From NCBI GenBank assembly GCA_002315945.1, contig DCIJ01000030.1, forward strand, positions 974 to 37,270: 36,297 bases of DNA. The letters are read 5' to 3'. The stretch is from Lachnospiraceae bacterium UBA1729 (GTDB lineage: Bacteria; Bacillota; Clostridia; Lachnospirales; Lachnospiraceae). Position 1 is the stretch's first letter, and every line of letters begins with the position of its first letter. This document shows, in pieces, positions 1 through 6,089 of this stretch. Below the pieces are notes generated by a model. It ran no database searches and had not been told where the DNA came from. It worked only from the letters and a program-made list of their open reading frames with translations. The position numbers and the translations under genes are program-made.

Positions 1-926
1 GAGGCCTTAGCCATATCCTCAAAGGGCTGTTTTATAGTTGTAATACGTGGTGAATAATACTTGGCATTATCTATTCCATCAAAGCCTGCTACAGAAATAT
101 CTTCAGGAATTTTTTTCCCAGAGTCTATAATCGCACGACAGGCCCCAATAGCAACTGTGTCCGAGATGGCGTACACTGCACTAAAATCAAGTTTCTCCCT
201 AAGCACTCTCTGCATTGTTGCAAAACCAGAATCCATAGAGTACTTATCATAGTTACTATCCATTGGAACAATAAGCTTTTCATTAACCTCTATTCCATTA
301 TCCTTCAATGCCATGAAATATCCGTCTTTACGCAGTTTTCCAATACTCTCATCCTCTGAATCTGCCGAAATAAACAGTATTTTTTTATGTCCAAGCTTAC
401 ACAGATAATCAACAATCTTGTAACTTTCTTTAACATCATCAACTGCAACTGATGAATAATTACCACTATACTGATCGGTCATATTAACAGTACTTGTGAC
501 AAAAGGAATAGTTATTGCATCCAGCTTTTCTTTTGTATGATTAAAATATCCCCCAAGGAAAATGATACCCTTTAGTTTTTTTTCTTTTTCAAGCTCAATG
601 GCAACATCAACCTCATCCTGATCATATTCAATATGCTGAACAATCATGGAATACTTCTGCTTCTGAATCACTCTTTCCATTACCTTAATCATTTTCATAA
701 AAAAGGGATTAGAAATACCCTTGACCAGTATAGCGATTGTTTTTGAGTCTGAAATTTTTAGGTTTCTTGCACTATTGTTAGGAACAAAATTTGTTTCCCT
801 GACAACATTCAATATTTTATTTTTTGTTTCTTCATTAATATCAGGATGATTATTCAGAGCTCGTGATACCGTTGACACTCCACAGCCACACATTCTGGCA
901 ATATCCTTGATTGTTATTTGTTCCAT
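1..926 (-). CDS. LacI-family transcriptional regulator (3' end cut by window edge)
   Basis: Sugar-responsive DNA-binding repressor; about 308 residues are visible and the C-terminus runs off the left edge (LacI proteins are usually 330-345 residues). The start at 926 gives MEQITIKDIARMCGCGVSTV, the N-terminal LacI helix-turn-helix, followed by SRALNNHPDI and the hinge-helix region ending in NNSARNL near residue 60. A periplasmic-binding-protein-like effector domain follows, with typical segments IAILVKGISNPFF, CKLGHKKILFIS, and near the cut end EDISVAGFDGIDNAKY. It is the last gene of the sugar-transport operon, 16 nt after the permease stop. No good Shine-Dalgarno is visible before the ATG, so translation may depend on coupling or be low. 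It probably represses this operon through the palindromes near 4212-4281. The family call is secure; the effector sugar is unknown. Confidence 0.95.
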   Translation of the reverse strand, partial: MEQITIKDIARMCGCGVSTVSRALNNHPDINEETKNKILNVVRETNFVPNNSARNLKISDSKTIAILVKGISNPFFMKMIKVMERVIQKQKYSMIVQHIEYDQDEVDVAIELEKEKKLKGIIFLGGYFNHTKEKLDAITIPFVTSTVNMTDQYSGNYSSVAVDDVKESYKIVDYLCKLGHKKILFISADSEDESIGKLRKDGYFMALKDNGIEVNEKLIVPMDSNYDKYSMDSGFATMQRVLREKLDFSAVYAISDTVAIGACRAIIDSGKKIPEDISVAGFDGIDNAKYYSPRITTIKQPFEDMAKA

Positions 927-942
927 TTAATTCTATAATTTG

Positions 943-1788
943 TTATCCCTTAACAGCTCCTGCAACTACACCCTCAATAATATACTTCTGCATTGAAAGA
1001 TACAAGATAATAATAGGCAAAACTGTCATAAGAATACAAGCCATCATAGGTCCCATCTGAACACTACCGTAGCTACCCTTGAAATACTGAATAAGGATAG
1101 GTATTGTGGTGTATTTTTTCCTATCAAGTACCAGATATGGAAGCAGGTAATCGTTCCATAACCACATAGCCTCCAGAATCGATACTGAGATGATGGTTGG
1201 TTTAAGTACCGGAAAATCAATCTGGAAAAAAGTTCTTATGGGGCCACATCCATCGATCATAGCAGCCTCTTCCAACTCAACAGGAATAGTCTTCATAAAT
1301 CCGGTAAACATGAACACTGCCAGTCCGGCACCAAATCCCAGATAAATAATACAAATCTTGTATGGTGTATCAAAGTTAAGTCTGTCCGCTGTTGCTGAAA
1401 GTGTAAACATCAGCATCTGAAATGGTACAACCATAGAGAAAACAAACATATAATAAACAACCTTTGAAAACAGGCTATTTACACGTGTGATGTACCATGC
1501 ACACATGCTACAGCAGAGAATAATAAGTACTAAAGAAGACACTGTGATTACAAAGCTGTAACCAAAGGCACTTGCAAAGCCCTGTGCAAAAATAGCTTCT
1601 TTAAAGTTTTTTAACCCATTAAAGGTCTCTACTGTCGGAAGAGTAAAAACTGTAGTAGTTGAAATGGCTCTCTCCTGTTTTAAAGAGTTGATCAAAATCA
1701 TAAATATTGGGTACAACCATGCAATTGAAACAATTGCCAATATAACAGAAAGAATTATTTTACCAATGGTCTGCTTTTTCGTTTCCAT
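943..1788 (-). CDS. Sugar ABC transporter permease, MalG/MsmG type
   Basis: Inner-membrane permease of a CUT1-type carbohydrate importer, 281 residues. The start METKKQTIGK at 1788 is chosen because it overlaps the stop of the preceding permease by one base (TAATG) and has GGGAGG nine bases upstream; a longer upstream frame exists but lies inside that gene. About six hydrophobic segments are seen. The cytoplasmic EAA loop is at about 173-193 (EEAAMIDGCGPIRTFF), which contacts the ATPase. The C-terminus IIEGVVAGAVKG is typical of MalG-like subunits. It pairs with the MalF-type subunit upstream and the binding lipoprotein at 2784. No ATP-binding subunit lies in the window, as is usual where a shared MsmK-like ATPase serves several importers. 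The substrate cannot be told from sequence alone. Confidence 0.95.
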   Translation of the reverse strand: METKKQTIGKIILSVILAIVSIAWLYPIFMILINSLKQERAISTTTVFTLPTVETFNGLKNFKEAIFAQGFASAFGYSFVITVSSLVLIILCCSMCAWYITRVNSLFSKVVYYMFVFSMVVPFQMLMFTLSATADRLNFDTPYKICIIYLGFGAGLAVFMFTGFMKTIPVELEEAAMIDGCGPIRTFFQIDFPVLKPTIISVSILEAMWLWNDYLLPYLVLDRKKYTTIPILIQYFKGSYGSVQMGPMMACILMTVLPIIILYLSMQKYIIEGVVAGAVKG

Positions 1789-2639
1789 TAAGCCTGTACC
1801 TCCCTTTTCTTTGTTGCTCTTAACTGAATAAGTGAAATTACTATTACAAGAATACAAAATACAACTGCCTTTGCCTGTCCGTAGCCCTTCCACTTTGCTC
1901 CAGAACGAGCATAAAATGTAGAGTAAATATTAAGGGCAAGCATCTCTGACTTATGAGCAGGTTCTCCACCTGTAAGTGCCAGGTTCTGATCAAAAAGCTT
2001 AAATCCATTTGTCAGAGTAAGGAACAGACAGATAGTGATGGAGCTCATTACATTTGGAATCTTGACTCTGAGAAGAGTCTGCATTTTTGTTGCACCATCT
2101 ATCATGGCAGCTTCAAGATAAGCTGTGTCGATAGACTGAAGTCCGGCAATATAAATAATCATCATATAGCCGATTTGTTGCCAGCACATAAGAATTACAA
2201 GACCAACAAAGCCCCATCTTTCATTAAGTGCTAATAAAGGCTGTCCTATAATTGAAAGGAAACAGTCAAGAAGTACCTTCCAGATATAGCCCAATACGAT
2301 ACCACCAATAAGATTTGGCATAAAGAATACTGTTCGATATACATTAGAACCTTTGATTTTGGCAGTAAGTGCAAGTGCTATAATAAATGCGATAACATTA
2401 ATTAAAACTACTGAAACGACTGCAAATGCAAGTGTGTAGGCAAATGCGTGATAAAAGGATTCATCGGTCAAAGCATATTTATAATTGTCCAACCCAACGA
2501 ATTTAGCTTTTTTAATTGTATTAAATTTGCAAAATGAGAGGTATAAACCCTGAATAAATGGATAAACAAATCCAATTGCAAATGCAGCGACTGTTGGCAA
2601 AACGAATACTGGCCAATATTTTCTAACCGCTTTTTCCAT
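1788..2639 (-). CDS. Sugar ABC transporter permease, MalF/MsmF type
   Basis: First permease subunit of the CUT1 importer, 283 residues. The start MEKAVRKYWP at 2639 is chosen over an in-frame ATG 36 bases upstream because AAGGAG lies seven bases before it. Hydrophobic segments appear around residues 9-30, 65-93, 105-130, 145-170, 200-215 and 250-275. The EAA loop is at about 175-195 (LEAAMIDGATKMQTLLRV). The sequence FMPNLIGGIVLGYIW is typical of MalF-like subunits. Its stop overlaps the next permease start by one base, so the two are translationally coupled. It is separated from the binding-protein gene by a 144-nt gap holding a strong hairpin (2722-2747). Confidence 0.95.
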   Translation of the reverse strand: MEKAVRKYWPVFVLPTVAAFAIGFVYPFIQGLYLSFCKFNTIKKAKFVGLDNYKYALTDESFYHAFAYTLAFAVVSVVLINVIAFIIALALTAKIKGSNVYRTVFFMPNLIGGIVLGYIWKVLLDCFLSIIGQPLLALNERWGFVGLVILMCWQQIGYMMIIYIAGLQSIDTAYLEAAMIDGATKMQTLLRVKIPNVMSSITICLFLTLTNGFKLFDQNLALTGGEPAHKSEMLALNIYSTFYARSGAKWKGYGQAKAVVFCILVIVISLIQLRATKKREVQA

Positions 2640-2721
2640 GATATTGCTCCTTTTTTGTACATACCATAAAGACACTTTCGATGCGTGTACCTTTGTGGTG
2701 ATTTGAAAGTTTTCATTATAA

Positions 2722-2747
2722 AGGGCGGTCTAAAATTCAACCGCCCT
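2722..2747 (-). terminator. Intergenic hairpin after the binding-protein gene
   Basis: Perfect 8-bp stem AGGGCGGT / ACCGCCCT (2722-2729 with 2740-2747), 10-nt loop. On the transcribed minus strand only three T residues follow, so it is a poor full terminator. It sits between the binding-protein gene and the permeases, where many sugar operons carry a hairpin that stabilises the upstream message or partly stops transcription. That role is inferred. The run of seven T residues is on the plus-strand side. Confidence 0.6.
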
Positions 2748-2783
2748 CTTTTTTTAATAAAATATTTCCTATATTTCTATAAA

Positions 2784-4142
2784 TTATTCAGCAAGAGCCT
2801 TCTCTGTTGCCCATCCATCAACGAATGCTGTTACAACATCATCCCATGCTCCGCCTGCTGCGTATGAAGTAAGTGCTGAACCAACACCATTCTTCCACTC
2901 TTCTGAAGGCATTGTTGTAAAGTTCCATGAAACAGGAGTCTTACCAGCTGATGTATATGCTGTATCCTGAGCAACAAATACGTTAGCTGTAGCCTTAGCA
3001 TTCTTGAAAGGAATAACGAATCCCATGTCTGACATAGCCTGTGTTCCTTCATCAGATGATACACACCAGTTGATGAAATCAAGTGTAGCCTGGATATCTT
3101 CCTCTGAAGCTTCGCTGTTTACACACCAGAAGTTTTCTGTACCTGTGCAAAGACCCTGATTAGCTTCATCGCCAGCACCAACATAGATAGGAATCATCTT
3201 AAGCTGATCATCTGTCATGCCCTTGCCAGTAAGGTTACCATACTCCCATGAACCATTCTGGAAGAATACTGCCTTTCCTTCTGCAAATTCGTTCTCAGCA
3301 TCATCACCAGTCTTAGAAGCAAGCTCTGTAGGTGCACATGTTGAATTGTTAATATAGAGATCAAAAATCTGTCTGTAGTTATCAAGGTATGTACCCTTAA
3401 TAGCCTTAGTATCTGTGATACCATCTGCCTTATATTCAAAATAGATTGGAAGGTTAGCAAGATGTGTCTTAAATCTCCAGTCTGAAGAACCATCCATACC
3501 TGTTGAAGTAAATGCTGCAAATCCTAACTCAGCCTTACGAGCTGTGATATCTTCAGCAACCTTCTTAAGATCAGCAAATGACTTGATATCATCAACTGTG
3601 TAACCAGCCTTCTCAAGAAGCTCAGCATTTGTGATAATACCATATGACTCGATAACATATGCAATACCAGCAACTTCATCTTCATTCTTAAGTGCAAAAG
3701 CATCTGATGTTAAGTTCTTGTAGATTTCTGAATCTGAAAGGTCATAGCAGTAATCTGACCAGTTAGCAAGACCTACAGGACCATTTACCTGGAAAAGTGT
3801 AGGTGCTTCGTCTTTAACGATTTCAGCTGTAAGTGTTTCTTCGTATGTACCTGATGCTGCTGTAACAACTGTTACAGGAACACCTGTCTGGCTTGTGTAG
3901 CTCTTAGCGAGTGCCTGCCACTGTTCATCCTGCTCTGGCTTGAAGTTTAAGTAGTAAACCTGTCCATCAGCTGTTGCTTCTGCTGCATCTTCAGCATCAG
4001 CTTCTTCTTCATCAGCATCATCTGTCTCTTCTTCTGCTGCAGCATCTGCTGCTGGAGCTTCTGTTCCCTGTGCACCACAGCCAACAACTAATGATGCTGC
4101 TACTCCTACAGAGAGAATCGCACTAAGTAATTTCTTTTTCAT
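2784..4142 (-). CDS. Sugar ABC transporter substrate-binding lipoprotein
   Basis: Extracellular solute-binding protein (family 1) of the CUT1 importer, 452 residues. The signal sequence MKKKLLSAILSVGVAASLVV is followed by Gly21-Cys22, a lipobox (LVVGC), so the mature protein should be lipid-anchored to the outer face of the membrane. Residues 27-60 form a low-complexity Ala/Glu/Asp linker. The folded domain begins near VYYLNFKPEQDEQW and carries typical segments such as FQNGSWEYGNL and FINWCVSSDEGTQAM. The length is normal. The start has AAGGAGG five bases upstream. It is the first gene of the operon, behind the promoter at 4259-4287 and a leader of about 110 nt with operator-like repeats. 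The acidic linker is common in rumen Lachnospiraceae binding proteins. Ligand unknown. Confidence 0.95.
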   Translation of the reverse strand: MKKKLLSAILSVGVAASLVVGCGAQGTEAPAADAAAEEETDDADEEEADAEDAAEATADGQVYYLNFKPEQDEQWQALAKSYTSQTGVPVTVVTAASGTYEETLTAEIVKDEAPTLFQVNGPVGLANWSDYCYDLSDSEIYKNLTSDAFALKNEDEVAGIAYVIESYGIITNAELLEKAGYTVDDIKSFADLKKVAEDITARKAELGFAAFTSTGMDGSSDWRFKTHLANLPIYFEYKADGITDTKAIKGTYLDNYRQIFDLYINNSTCAPTELASKTGDDAENEFAEGKAVFFQNGSWEYGNLTGKGMTDDQLKMIPIYVGAGDEANQGLCTGTENFWCVNSEASEEDIQATLDFINWCVSSDEGTQAMSDMGFVIPFKNAKATANVFVAQDTAYTSAGKTPVSWNFTTMPSEEWKNGVGSALTSYAAGGAWDDVVTAFVDGWATEKALAE

Positions 4143-4211
4143 TTCATCCTCCTTAAAAATGCTTATCGCACATTGTAAATTTTAATCCCACAATAATTTT
4201 AGGGATTTTCC

Positions 4212-4247
4212 GGAAGCGTTATCGGTATCGTTGTCGGTAACGTTCCC
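4212..4247. promoter_or_regulatory. Three abutting 12-bp LacI-type operator repeats
   Basis: Three directly adjoining 12-mers on the plus strand: GGAAGCGTTATC (4212-4223), GGTATCGTTGTC (4224-4235) and GGTAACGTTCCC (4236-4247). All match GGWANCGTTNYC. The third is the most palindromic, around the central CG typical of LacI-family operators. They begin a few bases after the expected transcription start of the binding-protein promoter, so a bound repressor would block elongation or clearance. The probable binder is the LacI regulator at 1-926. The repeats are seen directly; the binding is inferred. Confidence 0.7.
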
Positions 4248-4258
4248 AAGCCGTCCTA

Positions 4259-4287
4259 ATAATACTCTCGGAAACGTTACCAGTCAA
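4259..4287 (-). promoter_or_regulatory. Promoter of the sugar-transport operon
   Basis: On the minus strand, TTGACT (-35, 4282-4287) and TATTAT (-10, 4259-4264) are separated by exactly 17 bp (4265-4281). The spacer holds the palindrome GGTAACGTTTCC, so RNA polymerase and a LacI-type repressor would compete for the same DNA. Transcription should start near 4252, giving a leader of about 110 nt before the lipoprotein gene. Confidence 0.75.
4270..4281. promoter_or_regulatory. LacI-type operator inside the promoter spacer
   Basis: Plus-strand GGAAACGTTACC, symmetric at 10 of 12 positions about the central CG. It matches the three tandem repeats at 4212-4247, and its centre is 34 bp from the nearest of them, so one repressor tetramer or two dimers could occupy both areas. 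Binding by the operon's own LacI regulator is inferred. Confidence 0.7.
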
Positions 4288-4324
4288 CAAGCTTTTTCAC
4301 TTTTGTTACTAATTAACGATTTTT

Positions 4325-4365
4325 AGGGGTGTCATTTTGTTCATCTTTAACAAAACAACACCCCT
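4325..4365 (-). terminator. Long hairpin after the transporter gene
   Basis: Stem AGGGGTGT / ACACCCCT (4325-4332 with 4358-4365), extended after a small internal mismatch by TTTTGTT / AACAAAA. It lies 16 bp past the transporter stop and upstream of the sugar-operon promoter, where a terminator is expected. On the minus strand it is followed by AAAAATCG and not a T-run, so it is not a textbook intrinsic terminator. Confidence 0.5.
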
Positions 4366-4380
4366 ATTCTTTAATTTTTA

Positions 4381-6039
4381 TTAGTTTGTAGTATTGAATT
4401 TCTCTTGATTAAGCAGACCTTCAGACTGTGCAACAATTGTAGTTACAACTGTATCACCCAAAACATTATTTGTGGTACATAAGAAATCATTGATTGTCAT
4501 CGCAGCTAATAGAAAACATACCGCCTCTGCCGGAATACCAATTTGAGTCAAAAGCAACGCTACCATCGCAATAACTGAACCTGATGTTCCCGGAGTAGCA
4601 AGAGACAATAAAATTATTGAAATGCAAAGTGGTAGCAAGGTATTTAAGTTTATAGGAACATCAAAAATACGAGCCATAAAGAGAGTGTACAGGAGATACT
4701 CAATTGTAGCACCATCCATGTTTATCGTAGCGCCCAAAGGAATAGAGAAACTATATATCTTAGATGAAACTCCAATATCGTCAAGACACTGCATCGTAAC
4801 TGGCATTGTTGCACAGCTGGAACAGGTGCTAAATGCTGTCACAGCCACCTTATAAATTCGACGGTAAAACTGTAATGGATTTATTCGAAATATTACCAGA
4901 AGTATCGCATATACAAATTGCATACAGGTCGCACCAAAAGCAAAACACAGACAAACCTTAACAATGGAAACAAGTGCTTCTTTTCCAGTAGTAGCAACCA
5001 TGTTGACCATAATGCAAAATACAGCTGCTGGCAAAAAATAAGTTATCATTGACGTCACTTTTGAGAACAGTTCATTACCTGCATGAATAAATCGTTGAAC
5101 ACTCTCAGATGACTCTTCTAAAAGGCCTGCCGCAATTCCTAAAAGAATACCAACAAATATAATTTGTAGCATATCTGCATTTACAAATATCATGATGAAA
5201 TTAGACGGGACAATGTTTACAAGAGTATTTCGAATAGAGATCTCTGCCGTGCTCACAGTATTAGAGTTCCCCATTAATGCCTGCACTTCCGGCAACAAAT
5301 CCACAGAACCCGGATGGAATAAAGCGACCACTCCTAAACCTACAAAAAGAGCCAGAAAAGTCGTAAAAAAATACATTCCAATAGTTTTGCCACCTACTCG
5401 ACCAAAGGTGCTAAAGTCCGAGAATCCACTTATTGCCTCGGCAATAGAGAAAAAGACAAGCATGCCTAGCACCATCTGTAATGCATTCATAAAAATATCA
5501 GAAATTACTGTGGCAAAATTCGTCATTAAAAAATCAGTCACAAAATCTGGTAATGTACATCTGACAAGGAATCCTACCAGGATTCCAGCAGCCATACAAA
5601 TGATGGTAGTGTTGCTATGTTTCATTGGCTGCATGGTAAGAGTGACATAGTTCACTCCACGTCTGTGCTTAATGCGAATACGATCACTGAACAGCTTTAG
5701 TACCATGCTGCTAATAAGACGCCTTTGTTCCTCATCTATCTCATCTGCTTCAGTAAGATTTCCCAATGAATTAACATCATCTAGAGAAATTGCCTCTCCT
5801 ATACAACTCAATCTGATGCGATTGCCTTTTTTGTTAGCAGAAATCTGAATATTAACCTGAGTATTATCCCCTCTCGCACGGTTGCATAACTGTACTAATA
5901 CCTCCTCAACCGAGAGCAAAAGCTGTACCTTTTCTTTTTGTTCAGCAAAAGAATTTAGATTGGTCTCAACGAACTGGACAGCCTCACCAATAAATTCCTG
6001 CTTGGCAGGGAACTGATTTTTCACAACATTCTTATACAT
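4381..6039 (-). CDS. DAACS-family (SDF) amino acid/dicarboxylate symporter with an extra N-terminal domain
   Basis: Secondary transporter of the glutamate-transporter fold, 552 residues, longer than the usual 400-440 because residues 1-140 form a soluble N-terminal domain. That domain (LLSVEEVLVQLCNRA near 41-55, then a beta-rich part to about 137) resembles an RsbW-like HATPase fold, but the N-box Asn seems to be Gln50 and no DxGxG box is visible, so it is probably non-catalytic. The membrane part starts near 142. Family signatures are HP1 STCSSCATMP (404-413), NMDGAT (440-445), HP2 ATPGTSG (481-487) and TM8 NDFLCTTNNVLGD (517-529). The TM8 residue equal to GltPh Arg397 is Cys521, as in neutral amino-acid exchangers such as ASCT2, which points to a neutral substrate. 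AGGAG precedes the ATG. It lies 50 bp after a secreted peptidase gene, possibly on one transcript. Confidence 0.9.
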   Translation of the reverse strand: MYKNVVKNQFPAKQEFIGEAVQFVETNLNSFAEQKEKVQLLLSVEEVLVQLCNRARGDNTQVNIQISANKKGNRIRLSCIGEAISLDDVNSLGNLTEADEIDEEQRRLISSMVLKLFSDRIRIKHRRGVNYVTLTMQPMKHSNTTIICMAAGILVGFLVRCTLPDFVTDFLMTNFATVISDIFMNALQMVLGMLVFFSIAEAISGFSDFSTFGRVGGKTIGMYFFTTFLALFVGLGVVALFHPGSVDLLPEVQALMGNSNTVSTAEISIRNTLVNIVPSNFIMIFVNADMLQIIFVGILLGIAAGLLEESSESVQRFIHAGNELFSKVTSMITYFLPAAVFCIMVNMVATTGKEALVSIVKVCLCFAFGATCMQFVYAILLVIFRINPLQFYRRIYKVAVTAFSTCSSCATMPVTMQCLDDIGVSSKIYSFSIPLGATINMDGATIEYLLYTLFMARIFDVPINLNTLLPLCISIILLSLATPGTSGSVIAMVALLLTQIGIPAEAVCFLLAAMTINDFLCTTNNVLGDTVVTTIVAQSEGLLNQEKFNTTN

Positions 6040-6089
6040 ATTCTCTCTCCTAATGCGTTTAACAAAAAACTACTCTCCGCTTGGCAATA

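Noticed and set aside
4212..4247. CRISPR-like or simple tandem repeat
   Set aside because: Only three 12-bp units without spacers, placed at a promoter and matching a palindrome in the -35/-10 spacer; an operator array is the better reading.
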